From contig CAMYVY010000010.1 in assembly GCA_947302715.1 (NCBI GenBank), positions 1-64,000 of the forward strand: a stretch of DNA of 64,000 nt, given 5' to 3'. Positions 28,979 to 36,982 of the stretch are shown here, in pieces. This stretch comes from an uncultured Clostridia bacterium (GTDB lineage: Bacteria; Bacillota; Clostridia; Peptostreptococcales; Anaerovoracaceae). The notes beneath the pieces are model-generated. The model made no database searches, had not been told where the DNA came from, and worked only from the letters and a program-made list of their open reading frames with translations. The translations under genes were made by a program, and so were the position numbers. Positions within the stretch are counted from its first letter, which is position 1, and each line of letters starts with the position of its first letter.

Positions 28979-29197
28979 ATGACAAAGAGAATTAGCACAG
29001 CAATAATCGCAACAATCGCAACAGCAATCGTAATGCTGATGGTAGCAGTAAGCCAGGTATCTGGACACAGTGTAGAGGCAGCAGCAATGGAACTTATCGA
29101 AGCAATTCAGAACAATCTCGTATGGATCATCGGAATCGTTTCCGTAGATATCGTAGTTGCTATCGCTGCAAGAAGAAAGGCTGAAAAGAACAACTAA
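28979..29197 (+). CDS. Small two-helix membrane protein
   Basis: 72 aa, unrecognised. Two hydrophobic helices (about 8-28, TAIIATIATAIVMLMVAVSQV, and about 47-64, LVWIIGIVSVDIVVAIAA) flank a short acidic segment. The tail is basic (RRKAEKNN). I start at ATG 28979 with GGGTGG upstream, rather than the track's 28904, because the latter would translate through the leader terminator. It lies inside the inner inverted repeats, directly after an attenuator-like hairpin. A holin-like, bacteriocin-like or regulatory membrane peptide are all possible; none is shown. Confidence 0.6.
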   Translation: MTKRISTAIIATIATAIVMLMVAVSQVSGHSVEAAAMELIEAIQNNLVWIIGIVSVDIVVAIAARRKAEKNN

Positions 29198-29248
29198 TAT
29201 AATCATTTATTCGATATAATCCACCCACCCTATATACGAATAATCAGG

Positions 29249-29274
29249 GACGGCTCAAACGAGCCGTCTTTTGT
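29249..29274 (+). terminator. Terminator after the small membrane protein
   Basis: GACGGCTC-AAAC-GAGCCGTC followed by TTTTG. The stem sequence is nearly the same as in the terminator after the second pilin (38132-38160). Confidence 0.85.
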
Positions 29275-29340
29275 TATGTGTAGGACAAGGGCATATAATA
29301 TAAAATCTCATTGCGTATAGCGAGTATAACATTTTGTTGT

Positions 29341-29580
29341 GCAGTCCGAAATTTCGGAGTATTCGCATCAAAAATCAAAAATACTCCGGAGCGAAAGCCT
29401 CAAAAATCAAAAATACTCCGAAAATCGGTCGCGCAGTCCGGAATTTCGGAGTATTCGCATCAAAAATCAAAAATACTCCGGAGCGAAAGCCCCAAAAAAC
29501 AAAAATACTCCGAAAATCGGTCGCGCAGTTCGGAATTTCGGAGTATCCGCATCAAAAATCAAAAATACTCCGAAATTCCT
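29341..29580. repeat. 92-bp tandem repeat array (array 2, reverse orientation)
   Basis: GCAGTCCG-type landmarks at 29341, 29433 and 29525 give a 92-bp period and about 2.6 copies. Sub-motifs are CAAAAATACTCCGGAGCGAAA and TTTCGGAGTATTCGCATC. The unit is the reverse complement family of array 1 at 1-330. Overlapping ORFs on the track in all three plus frames (29311, 29334, 29339) are by-products of the repeat and are not annotated. No gene lies between 29198 and 29677. Confidence 0.85.
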
Positions 29581-29677
29581 AATAGTCGTCTATTCTGACG
29601 ATGCCTTCATAGTACATAAATGATATAATGAGGTATAGGTAATCGAGGCATGCTTAGATGATTATGGAGGTTCAACT

Positions 29678-31027
29678 ATGAGAAAGAACTTAGGGAAATC
29701 GCTTTTGTTAGTTTTAATAATGGCGCTCACGGTCACAAGCTTTCCCTTGATGGCAAGCGCGGATGAGGCTATGGCAGAAGCCCCGGCGACCCTATCTGAC
29801 AGTTCAGGTGGCGAGTATTCGGGTGTGATGACCAAGCGCGTCGCGGGACAAGACCGCTACGGAACAGCCTTTGCTGCAGCAGATGTGATTCACGAAATCA
29901 ATGGGCAGCATCCAAACATCGTAATTGCCAGCGGCCAGAATTTTCCCGATGCTTTATCTGGCGGATATTTGGCAAAGGTAATGGATGCACCTTTAATCTT
30001 GACGAATCCGGCCCAGGAATCAAAAATCATTTCTTACATCCAGAGCAAGCTGGCGCCAGGCGGAACCGTGTATCTGCTCGGTGGGAACTTTGCTGTAAGG
30101 GATAGTTTCGAAAAGACCTTGGCTGATGTCGGAGCGTCCGGCGCAGGGTTCAGCGTCCGAAGACTTTGGGGAATTCAGCGATATACAACGAATTTGTCGA
30201 TTTTGGACAACTCGCTTCATTTCCTCAGGCAGAACAATAAGCCGATGCCGAAGTCGCTTTTGGTGGCCTCCGGCAAAGGCTTCGCGGACAGCCTTTCGGC
30301 CAGTGCCGTCGGATTGCCGCTTCTCCTCGTCGACAAGACATTGAGCAGCGATCAAATCGCCTGGCTCACAACTTGCGGCATCAAGAACTTTGAAATCGTT
30401 GGCGGAGAAGCAGCCGTCACCAAAGCTGTCGAGGACGAGCTACGCAAACTTGGCTCAGTAAAACGAATTGCAGGCTCCAATCGCTGGGGAACATCAAAGG
30501 CAGTTGCCGACTACTTTAGACCAGATGCGGAGACTGTAACCTTGGCAAGCGGTCTCAACTTTCCGGATGGACTCTCGGGGGCACCGGTTGCTATGCTTTA
30601 CGAGTCGCCGATTGTTTTGGTTTCCAACAGCGCATACACGCACGCGCAGGAATTCGTTGCGAACAAGAGAATAGACCGAGCAGTAATAATCGGCGGCAGC
30701 TTCGCAATTAGCGACACAACTGTAAGCAAAATAATGGGAACATACGTGGATCCCGCAGATTTAAATCCAAGCGGAGGAGGCAATCAGGGCGGAGGCTCCA
30801 GAGACAACACCGGCGGAAATACTTCCGGCGGAACAGTTTCCGGCGGCGAGTATCCAATTCCGGAAGCAGACTCGAAGGGGCAAAGTTACGTACTCAACAT
30901 CAAGACCGGCAAATTCCACTTCACGCACTGCAAAAGACTCCCAACGGATAATCGCTACGACATCGTAACCACCAGGGAAAAGATAATAGCAGCCGGCTAC
31001 GATCCCTGCAAAATCTGCGGGCCATAA
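29678..31027 (+). CDS. Cell wall-binding repeat 2 (CWB2) surface protein
   Basis: 449 aa. A signal peptide (KSLLLVLIMALTVTSFPLMASA) precedes three CWB2 repeats (about 50-350), shown by RVAGQDRYGTA, SGQNFPDALSGG, LLGGNFAV, RIAGSNRWGTS, SGLNFPDGLSG and IIGGSFAI. CWB2 triplets hold clostridial S-layer-type proteins to wall polymers without sortase. A Gly/Ser-rich linker leads to a C-terminal module (about 400-449) with FHFTHCKRLP and DPCKICGP. That His/Cys-bearing module recurs in secreted clostridial proteins and may bind metal. GGAGG precedes the ATG. It sits alone between the inner inverted repeats. Confidence 0.88.
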   Translation: MRKNLGKSLLLVLIMALTVTSFPLMASADEAMAEAPATLSDSSGGEYSGVMTKRVAGQDRYGTAFAAADVIHEINGQHPNIVIASGQNFPDALSGGYLAKVMDAPLILTNPAQESKIISYIQSKLAPGGTVYLLGGNFAVRDSFEKTLADVGASGAGFSVRRLWGIQRYTTNLSILDNSLHFLRQNNKPMPKSLLVASGKGFADSLSASAVGLPLLLVDKTLSSDQIAWLTTCGIKNFEIVGGEAAVTKAVEDELRKLGSVKRIAGSNRWGTSKAVADYFRPDAETVTLASGLNFPDGLSGAPVAMLYESPIVLVSNSAYTHAQEFVANKRIDRAVIIGGSFAISDTTVSKIMGTYVDPADLNPSGGGNQGGGSRDNTGGNTSGGTVSGGEYPIPEADSKGQSYVLNIKTGKFHFTHCKRLPTDNRYDIVTTREKIIAAGYDPCKICGP

Positions 31028-31122
31028 GAAACAGTAATCCGAAGCCAAACCAACATCAAAGACTGTGGCGCACGCAGTAGCAATAGACCAATCGACACAC
31101 TTCCGATAAAAAAACAGCTATC

Positions 31123-31270
31123 CCCCTTTGGGGAATGTATGGGGAAGTATTGCACTAAGGGAATATTTCCGCTAAAATTATGCTATCAGTAAAAGTGGGT
31201 CCAGCGCCCAGATAAGATAAACCAAAGTGACCAAGGGGTCCTCCAAGTGGAGGACCCCTTCCTGGTTTTT
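31123..31270. repeat. Inner ~150-bp inverted repeat, right copy
   Basis: Reverse-complement partner of 28566-28716, starting CCCCTTTGGGG and ending with the AGGGGTCCTCC / GGAGGACCCCT palindrome (about 31233-31260), then TTCCTGGTTTTT. The palindrome can also terminate transcription of the CWB2 gene. The stretch 31028-31401 otherwise holds only the hicAB promoter. Confidence 0.85.
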
Positions 31271-31353
31271 GATATGCCTTTTTCCGAGATAAGCCTTGTA
31301 CTCGTAATTAATTATCATTCTCGCCAAAAGAAGTCATTCAAAACCAAACGGTC

Positions 31354-31382
31354 TTGCAAGTTGATATCACATATGATACTAT
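31354..31382 (+). promoter_or_regulatory. Candidate hicAB promoter
   Basis: TTGCAA (31354-31359), 17 bases, then TACTAT (31377-31382), 20 bases before the HicA start. This is a plausible vegetative promoter. Confidence 0.5.
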
Positions 31383-31401
31383 AAGAAGGAATGGGATAGA
31401 A

Positions 31402-31665
31402 ATGCCAACAATTGAAAAGATAATTAAAAAGATGATTAATCAGCCAAATGGCATTCGAATAGCCGAGGCAGAAAAGGTTCTAAAAGCCTATGGATACGAG
31501 ATGCTCAGGCAAAAGGGAAGTCATCAACAGTTTCTGAACAAAGGCACTGGAGAGCTAATTACTATCAAAGCATCAAACCCTCTCAAAAGGCCTTACGTCG
31601 AAGATATCCTTAATCGAATCAAAGGCAAAGAACCAGAATCGGAGGAAGATCATGAAACTAAGTGA
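31402..31665 (+). CDS. hicA: HicA-family mRNA interferase toxin
   Basis: 87 aa with the HicA double-stranded-RNA-binding-like fold. The catalytic-His segment is GSHQQFLN, in the expected order after an N-terminal helix and GYEMLRQK. I start at ATG 31402 (MPTIEKIIKKM) because AAGGAATGGGA lies just upstream and the promoter overlaps the track's longer N-terminus. It overlaps hicB by 14 bases, as usual for toxin-first HicAB pairs. The tail (GKEPESEEDHETK) is acidic and slightly long. Confidence 0.85.
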   Translation: MPTIEKIIKKMINQPNGIRIAEAEKVLKAYGYEMLRQKGSHQQFLNKGTGELITIKASNPLKRPYVEDILNRIKGKEPESEEDHETK

Positions 31666-32002
31666 TTACATGAATTTACCCTACAGTATTGTTATAACCC
31701 CATATACTGATGATGGGAAAACATACTACTATGGGCGTGTTTTAGAATTGGACGGATGTCAGTCAACCGGCGACACATTAGAAGAACTAAACCAATCAAT
31801 CAAAGAAGCCATGGAACTCCATATAGAAACGCTCCTAGAGAACGGCTGGGAAGTTCCGGTGCCATCCGAAAGTCAAAAGGAATTCAGTGGCAGGCTGCTG
31901 GTTCGAATGCCACCCAGCTTGCATAAGCGCCTATATCAAGAATCCCAAAGAGAGGGAGTCAGTCTGAACCTTTTAGCCGTAACAAAGCTAGCAGGCGCAT
32001 AG
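31652..32002 (+). CDS. hicB: HicB-family antitoxin
   Basis: 116 aa. The N-terminal HicB fold runs about 8-70, with YYYGRVLELDGCQSTGDTLEELNQSIKEAMELHIE. A C-terminal ribbon-helix-helix-like DNA-binding segment follows (GRLLVRMPPSLHKRLYQESQREGVSLNLLAVTKL). It neutralises HicA and probably represses the pair. GGAGGAAGATC precedes the ATG, within hicA. Confidence 0.88.
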   Translation: MKLSDYMNLPYSIVITPYTDDGKTYYYGRVLELDGCQSTGDTLEELNQSIKEAMELHIETLLENGWEVPVPSESQKEFSGRLLVRMPPSLHKRLYQESQREGVSLNLLAVTKLAGA

Positions 32003-32016
32003 ATTCACCACATGAA

Positions 32017-32055
32017 TCAGGGGCAGCCGTTTGGCTGCCCCTTTGTAGTGCGCTT
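32017..32055. repeat. Outer inverted repeat, right copy (also terminator)
   Basis: A 39-bp exact reverse complement of 27572-27610. Its GGGGCAGCC / GGCTGCCCC palindrome is followed by TTTGTAG, so it can also serve as the hicB terminator. Confidence 0.85.
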
Positions 32056-32154
32056 AAGAGCTTGTCGTTATTGATTTGTGGCTTATAGCCCAAATCCCCG
32101 ACTTTTATAAACAAGAAACCCCAAACTAAAATGCCACCATCTCTGGCGACATCC

Positions 32155-32421
32155 CTAGTTGTATATATTCATTCTGTGTCCGACTGTTAACGCTAGTATT
32201 ATCAGTTCTTCATCCTTTATCTCGCATATTATCCTGTAATCACCTACCCGGTATCGCCACAGGCCTGCGTAATTTCCGATTAATGCCTTGCCTGTTGCTC
32301 TTGGGTCTTCACAGTCCACGAGATGCTTATTAATCCATGACTTGATCATTCTTTGAGTGTAATGGTCGAGCTTTTTGAACTCTTTATTGAACCTTGTTGT
32401 TGTCTCTACTTTGTAGGTCAT
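32155..32421 (-). CDS. RelE/ParE-type toxin
   Basis: 88 aa of the RelE/StbE superfamily. It starts with TRFNKEFKKLDHYTQRMI and has LIGNYAGLWRYRVGDYRIICEI, the usual GxxxGLWRxRxGDYRxI signature. It ends VGHRMNIYN, where the family commonly has GHRxxxY. Toxins of this type cut ribosome-bound mRNA. Its ATG overlaps the antitoxin stop by 4 bases (ATGA), implying translational coupling. Confidence 0.9.
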   Translation of the reverse strand: MTYKVETTTRFNKEFKKLDHYTQRMIKSWINKHLVDCEDPRATGKALIGNYAGLWRYRVGDYRIICEIKDEELIILALTVGHRMNIYN

Positions 32422-32639
32422 ATGTCAAGTTCCTTCCAGAGTTCCTCTATCGGTTTCGATTTCTTACCACTCTTGATGTAATCTTCATGCGCCTCGTTTG
32501 CTACAGCAATATCATACTCGTCCTCTATCTTTTCAAACAAAGCCTGTTTAAATGCCTCAGAAAGCGACATCGCATGCAGCTTTGCATAACTTGTAGCAAG
32601 CTTCTTTTCCTCCTCTGAAAGCCGTATTGAAAAACTCAT
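32418..32639 (-). CDS. RelB/DUF6290-type antitoxin
   Basis: 73 aa. A ribbon-helix-helix N-terminus (MSFSIRLSEEEKKLATSYAK) is followed by an acidic, flexible C-terminus (HEDYIKSGKKSKPIEELWKELD) of the toxin-wrapping type. I start at ATG 32639 because GAGGAGGT lies 7 bases upstream. The track's start at 32699 would run through the operator. It lies upstream of the RelE-type toxin in the same operon. Confidence 0.88.
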   Translation of the reverse strand: MSFSIRLSEEEKKLATSYAKLHAMSLSEAFKQALFEKIEDEYDIAVANEAHEDYIKSGKKSKPIEELWKELDI

Positions 32640-32665
32640 TTTATACACCTCCTCGTGCATTTTCC

Positions 32666-32686
32666 GTGTAGTACAGTGTACTACAC
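32666..32686. promoter_or_regulatory. Perfect palindromic operator of the relBE-type operon
   Basis: GTGTAGTACA-G-TGTACTACAC is a 10-1-10 perfect palindrome, 27 bases before the antitoxin start. It is a fitting autoregulatory site for the ribbon-helix-helix antitoxin. Confidence 0.75.
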
Positions 32687-32800
32687 AGGAGTGCTGCATG
32701 TCAAGATTCCTTCAAAAATAGCCCCCCAGCTCCTTTGACTATAATTATAAATGACTATAAAACGCAATCAGTAGAGACAAGCAAATAAATGAAATTATAG

Positions 32801-33565
32801 ATGGTTTCACAGATATTCAAGGATGCCAAGATAAATCTGTCTTTCTTAGGATTTGGTCCAGAAATAGATTCCGAGCCACCAATCACAGACGTGGTTGTTG
32901 CATTAGACAGAATGCTGGAAAACCTATCAAAGAAAAAGAAAAAAATATTAGTCGCTTTGGACGAAGCCGTATCAAACCAATTTGTTCGTGAATTCGCCAG
33001 CCAATTTCAAATTTTTATACGCAAAGACTACAATGTATTCCTGCTTATGACCGGCCTATATGACAAGATTTACGAATTGCAAAACAAGCAGACATTAACA
33101 TTTTTATATTGCGCGCCAAAATTTGAAACACAACCTCTAAACTCAATACTAATAGAAAAGCAATATCAAAAGACATTCAAGATTGACGAGAAGGAAGCTC
33201 GAGAAATGGCGAAACTGGTTCAAGGCTACCCCTATGCCTATCAAGTCCTTGGATATCTGTGCTATAAAAAGCAGCAGTCATACAAGGTTGTAATTGACGA
33301 ATTTGACGCATACCTAATGGAATACGTATACGAAAAAATATGGCATGAATTATCCGAGCAAGATAGAGCAGTTCTACAAAGTATGGCCGACAGTGAACAT
33401 GGAAAGGTAGAAGAAATACGAGCCCTGCTAAAGATGGAATCCGCAAAATTCTCTGTATATCGCGATCGCTTAATCAAGAAGGGCTTGGTGCGCAGCAAAT
33501 CACGAGGCTATCTCGAATTCACCTTGCCTAGGTTTGATATCTTTATACGCAGAATGACATACTAA
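32801..33565 (+). pseudogene. N-terminally truncated AAA/ORC-like ATPase
   Basis: 254 aa left of an archaeal-ATPase/DUF4143-like or ORC-type ATP-binding protein. A Walker B-like strand is visible (KKILVALDEA), then the sensor region (YNVFLLMTGLYDKIYEL), a lid (MAKLVQGYPYAYQVLGYLCY) and a C-terminal winged helix (about 195-250, LKMESAKFSVYRDRLIKKGLVRSKSRGYLEF). The Walker A P-loop and everything before it are missing, and the region upstream (32700-32800) does not encode them in any frame I can see. There is no good ribosome binding site. I read it as a remnant, possibly linked to the neighbouring mobile repeats. Confidence 0.65.
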
Positions 33566-33649
33566 CACTGATGCAGGCTACTGCATTCCCACACCCCGTC
33601 TATCCATTTCTACAAACAACAAGCACCAACATACCCCTTTTTCGCAAGT

Positions 33650-33792
33650 GTTACTTTAATGTTTAGCGAGTGTTACCAAACCGCTACAAATGGCTAAAAA
33701 TAAACGTTTTCGAGCGATTTTTTGCTCCGAAAATCATACTTTTGTACGATTACGGAAGCCCTTTTTCTCGGTAAACTTTAGTTACAAAAATT
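33650..33792 (+). promoter_or_regulatory. Phased regulatory boxes upstream of the major pilin
   Basis: GTTAC at 33650, GTTACC at 33672, GCTAC at 33683, the dyad ATCATAC-TTTT-GTACGAT at 33733-33750 and TAAACTTTAG at 33772. Offsets (0, 22, 33, 83, 122) equal those upstream of the 2323-aa adhesin. The intervening sequence differs, so the conserved elements look selected rather than recently copied. Confidence 0.7.
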
Positions 33793-33824
33793 CAAGAAAT
33801 CGTGCAAGCGAAACTGAGCACGAT

Positions 33825-33909
33825 GCGAGGGGGCTCCAATGTAAAACAAAAGTTTCACATTGTGATCAATCCCGTCGCGAACACCAAGCGGCGGGATATT
33901 ATTTTAAAA
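33825..33909 (+). promoter_or_regulatory. G-loop hairpin and attenuator in the pilin leader
   Basis: GAG-GGGG-CTC (33827-33836) forms the small G-loop hairpin. CAATGTAAAAC can pair with GTTTCACATTG. ATCCCGTCGC (33869-33878) pairs over ten bases with GCGGCGGGAT (33888-33897), followed by ATTATTTT, a strong terminator-like hairpin more than 300 bases before the start codon. Confidence 0.55.
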
Positions 33910-34007
33910 ACCCAAGCAGGTAAGAAGAACTTAGAAAAGTAAATCCAAACCAAACTGAAGTTGGTACTAACGATAGAAATATCGTCTGTATATAAAACTG
34001 AGGAGAA

Positions 34008-34150
34008 AGGAGGTCACTCAGAGGGGATAACTGAATCCCGTGATTTCCGGGAGGCAGTTATAGAAAAAAAGACCTCCTGAAACCCGCGCAAGCGGTAACT
34101 AAGAAGCCGCTCACGAAAGTGAGCACAACCCGAACCGCAAGCGCGGTAAT
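34008..34150 (+). ncRNA. Highly structured 5' leader segment of the major pilin
   Basis: AGGAGGTC (34008-34015) pairs with GACCTCCT (34071-34078). Enclosed is ATAACTG / CAGTTAT (34027-34033 / 34055-34061), which encloses TCCCG / CGGGA. After it come CCGC-GCAA-GCGG and GCTCAC-GAAA-GTGAGC, both with GNRA tetraloops, then a CCGC/GCGG hairpin. The closing helix can sequester a perfect anti-16S sequence (AAAGGAGGTC). I recognise no known riboswitch class. It may be an mRNA stabiliser or an undescribed cis-regulatory RNA. Confidence 0.5.
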
Positions 34151-34209
34151 AAATAAGTCAATTAAGAAGAATTTTCGAAAGAGAAAAAAGAAAGAAAGGA
34201 AAAGCAAAA

Positions 34210-35724
34210 ATGAAAAAGAAAGTATTTGCACTTTTACTGATCGCAGTAATGGTACTGAGCAGCTTCAGCGCAGTATTTGCTGCAGACGCAACTATTTCTA
34301 CAGACAGCGACACTCACACTTATGATATTTATCAGATTTTCACTGGTGATCCGGTAACTGGAGAAGCAAAGAAGCTTGAAAACCTTAAATATGGTCAAAA
34401 CGCTGTTGGCACAACAGGTAATGCAGTAAGCCAGGCAGACATTGAAGCTCTAAACGCTCTGGTTGATCAAAGTAATGACCAGCTTGATATTGATAATATT
34501 GCTGAGTTTGTTGATATCACAGGAACTCCGTACAAAACAATCGGCAAAGGCGCTGAGTCAAAGAGCGTAACTGTTCCTACAGGATACTACTTAATTAAGG
34601 ACAGAGATGGAAGCATTACAGCTAATGAAGATGGTACATATGATGGTTATACTCTATACCTCCAGAAGGTTGTTACTGGAAACCTGGCCATCACACCTAA
34701 AGCTGACAAGCCAAGTTCTGAGAAGAAAGTAGATGACGTTAACGATACGACAAATGCAAAGGAACTACTGAAGGATTCTGCAGACTATGACATTGGAGAT
34801 TCTGTACCTTACACACTGACAGCAACACTTCCTTCAAACTACACAGCTTTCGAATCATACTGGATTAAGTTTAGCGATGATATGTCCAAGGGACTCACAT
34901 TTGATGGAAACGCAACAATTTACTTCGGTTCAGCTGATACAACAGGTACTCCTATCACAATGACTGCTGGTGGAACTTCTGCCTATGACAATGGCGAAGG
35001 TACAGTTTGGACATATGCAATTGACGATCTTAAGACTACTGCTCCGAATTTAGGCAATAATGATGTTATAACCATAAAGTATAACGCAACTTTAAATGAA
35101 AATGCAAAGATTGGCGCAGCAGGAAACCCGAATAAATATTGCATAGAGTATTCTAACAATCCTAACAAAGGTAAAGACGGCGAAAAGGGAACAACTCCTT
35201 GGGATGTAAACATTGTCTTCACTTATAGAACAGTAGTTAACAAGGTTGACGTCGATGGTAATGCTCTTAAGGGAGCAGACTTCAAACTTGAGAAGAAGAA
35301 TGCAGACGGAACTTGGACAGAGGTTACAAGAAAGACCACAGACGCAGCATATCCAAATGCTACAAAATTTACCTTCTCTGGCTTGGATGATGGAACATAT
35401 AGACTTTCAGAAACAGAAACTCCGACAGGATACAACTCTATCGATCCAGTAGAATTCACTATCACAGCTGATCATACATTGGTAAGTGACAACCCGACAT
35501 TGAACTCAGTGGATATAACAAGCGGCAATACAGAAGTTCTGAGCTTCGATCTTGAAGGTGTTAAGACAGAAACCGGCGCTACTGCTGACATCGTTAACCG
35601 CTCTGGCTCCACACTTCCTGAAACAGGTGGTATCGGTACAACCATCATCTACATCCTTGGTGCTGCTCTCGTAATCGGCGCTGGTGTAATGCTGGTAACC
35701 AGAAAGAAAATGAATGATCGTTAA
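34210..35724 (+). CDS. Major pilin subunit (isopeptide-forming fimbrial protein, LPETG)
   Basis: 504 aa. A Sec signal peptide ends near AVFAADA (about 25). An N-terminal domain (about 26-165) is followed by a fimbrial isopeptide D2-type domain (about 175-330, GDSVPYTLTATLPSNY). A CnaB/SpaA domain (about 335-450) has NKVDVDGNALKGADFKLEK and the E-box TYRLSETETPTGYNS, as expected for Lys-Asn isopeptide bonds. LPETG at 469, a membrane helix and RKKMNDR make the sorting signal. GAAAGGA precedes the ATG. The class C sortase follows at once, so this is most likely the shaft subunit. Its long structured leader suggests high and regulated expression. Confidence 0.92.
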   Translation: MKKKVFALLLIAVMVLSSFSAVFAADATISTDSDTHTYDIYQIFTGDPVTGEAKKLENLKYGQNAVGTTGNAVSQADIEALNALVDQSNDQLDIDNIAEFVDITGTPYKTIGKGAESKSVTVPTGYYLIKDRDGSITANEDGTYDGYTLYLQKVVTGNLAITPKADKPSSEKKVDDVNDTTNAKELLKDSADYDIGDSVPYTLTATLPSNYTAFESYWIKFSDDMSKGLTFDGNATIYFGSADTTGTPITMTAGGTSAYDNGEGTVWTYAIDDLKTTAPNLGNNDVITIKYNATLNENAKIGAAGNPNKYCIEYSNNPNKGKDGEKGTTPWDVNIVFTYRTVVNKVDVDGNALKGADFKLEKKNADGTWTEVTRKTTDAAYPNATKFTFSGLDDGTYRLSETETPTGYNSIDPVEFTITADHTLVSDNPTLNSVDITSGNTEVLSFDLEGVKTETGATADIVNRSGSTLPETGGIGTTIIYILGAALVIGAGVMLVTRKKMNDR

Positions 35725-35760
35725 TCTAACGTAATTCATACTCATAAGCATTAAGTATAA

Positions 35761-35788
35761 CTTGGGGAGTCCGTAAGGGCTCCCCAAG
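35761..35788 (+). terminator. Intercistronic hairpin between pilin and sortase
   Basis: CTTGGGGAG (35761-35769) pairs with CTCCCCAAG (35780-35788) with no T-run. A hairpin like this could cause partial termination or protect the pilin mRNA 3' end, giving more pilin than sortase. Confidence 0.5.
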
Positions 35789-35882
35789 GGACTGTAATAG
35801 GACTTGTGAACACATTGGTAACTGTAGTACAATAGACATATATGTGTTCGGAACTGCTATTACAGATCTAGGAGGAATAATC

Positions 35883-36914
35883 TTGGCCAGTGCCGTAATG
35901 GAAAAACAAATCAAGGTCGGTACAGGCACCAAGCGTAAGGAAAAAAAGAAACGCTCCTGGCTGGCTCGTAATATATTGACCATACTACTTTCTATAGTAT
36001 TGATAGTAGGACTTGGTCTTTTGCTATATCCTACCTTTGCTAACTGGTGGAACAGTAGCAGACAATCGGGTGCTGTCAAGCAATACATGTCAGACCTTGA
36101 ACAGATTGATTACGAGGCAGTTCTTGCATCAATAGATAGCGCCAAGGAATACAATGCGGACATTGCAAAGGGTGGCAGCATTGCATGGAAGTTCTCTGAT
36201 GAGGACAAGAAGCGCTATGACAATGAATTAAACATTTCCGGTGTCGGCATCATGGGTTATATCGAGATTAACAGTTTAGATGTAACTCTCCCTATATATC
36301 ACGGAACTGATGAAGCAGTTCTTCAACAGGGAATCGGTCACTTAGAAGGTACAAGCCTTCCAGTAGGAGCCAAATCCTTTGATGATGAAATGGGAATGGT
36401 AGCAGACCCTAACGATGCATCACACTGTGTGGTATCAGGCCACAGAGGGTTACCTTCATCGAAGTTGTTTACTGACTTAGATAAAATGCAGGTAGGCGAT
36501 ACTTTTGCGCTAAATATATATAACAACTTGCTTATCTATGAGGTTGATCAAATTCGAGTGGTACTGCCGGAGGATTTGTCTCAGCTGACCCTGGAAAAAG
36601 GCCAGGACTACTGTACATTGGTAACTTGTACGCCTTACGGAATCAATTCGCATAGACTGTTGGTTCGTGGGCGCAGGGTGTCAACGCAGGATGCGGAGAG
36701 ATTCGTATATCGAATTCAGGCGAATGCGACGCAGTATAAGCCGGCGGTAGTGGCTGTCATACTGGCGGCACCTGTACTGGCAATCTTGTTCCTGATAGCA
36801 ATGTTTGGTCCAAACAGAAAGAGGAAGGACATCGGCTTTGATGCTGAAATCATGGTGGACCAGGCGATGGGGGACATTCGAGTTGGCGATATGGACAAGA
36901 ATAAAAAACAGTGA
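35883..36914 (+). CDS. Class C (pilin-polymerising) sortase
   Basis: 343 aa from TTG 35883, which has AGGAGG 7 bases upstream; the track start at 35844 lacks one. An N-terminal basic stretch (KRKEKKKRS) and membrane helix (about 30-50) precede the sortase barrel. Catalytic His187 (SGHRG), Cys249 (TLVTCTPYG) and Arg258 (SHRLLVRG) are all present. A C-terminal membrane helix (about 285-305) is typical of class C enzymes. I see no classic DPW/DPF lid motif. It should join the upstream and downstream pilins by Lys-Thr isopeptide bonds. Confidence 0.9.
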   Translation: MASAVMEKQIKVGTGTKRKEKKKRSWLARNILTILLSIVLIVGLGLLLYPTFANWWNSSRQSGAVKQYMSDLEQIDYEAVLASIDSAKEYNADIAKGGSIAWKFSDEDKKRYDNELNISGVGIMGYIEINSLDVTLPIYHGTDEAVLQQGIGHLEGTSLPVGAKSFDDEMGMVADPNDASHCVVSGHRGLPSSKLFTDLDKMQVGDTFALNIYNNLLIYEVDQIRVVLPEDLSQLTLEKGQDYCTLVTCTPYGINSHRLLVRGRRVSTQDAERFVYRIQANATQYKPAVVAVILAAPVLAILFLIAMFGPNRKRKDIGFDAEIMVDQAMGDIRVGDMDKNKKQ

Positions 36915-36982
36915 CATTTTAATAAAACTGGGAATAAGGAAAATAGGAAGAATAAGTTATAGATAATTAATTGGAGGCTATG

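Noticed and set aside
29341-29580. CRISPR array
   Set aside because: The 92-bp unit is conserved throughout with no unique spacers, and no cas genes are nearby.
29311-29623. Three overlapping ORFs (95, 82 and 94 aa)
   Set aside because: They are the three frames of the 92-bp repeat. Length not a multiple of three rotates the frame, and no start has a ribosome binding site.
32801-33565. Intact AAA ATPase
   Set aside because: The P-loop is missing and no upstream frame supplies it; annotated as a remnant.
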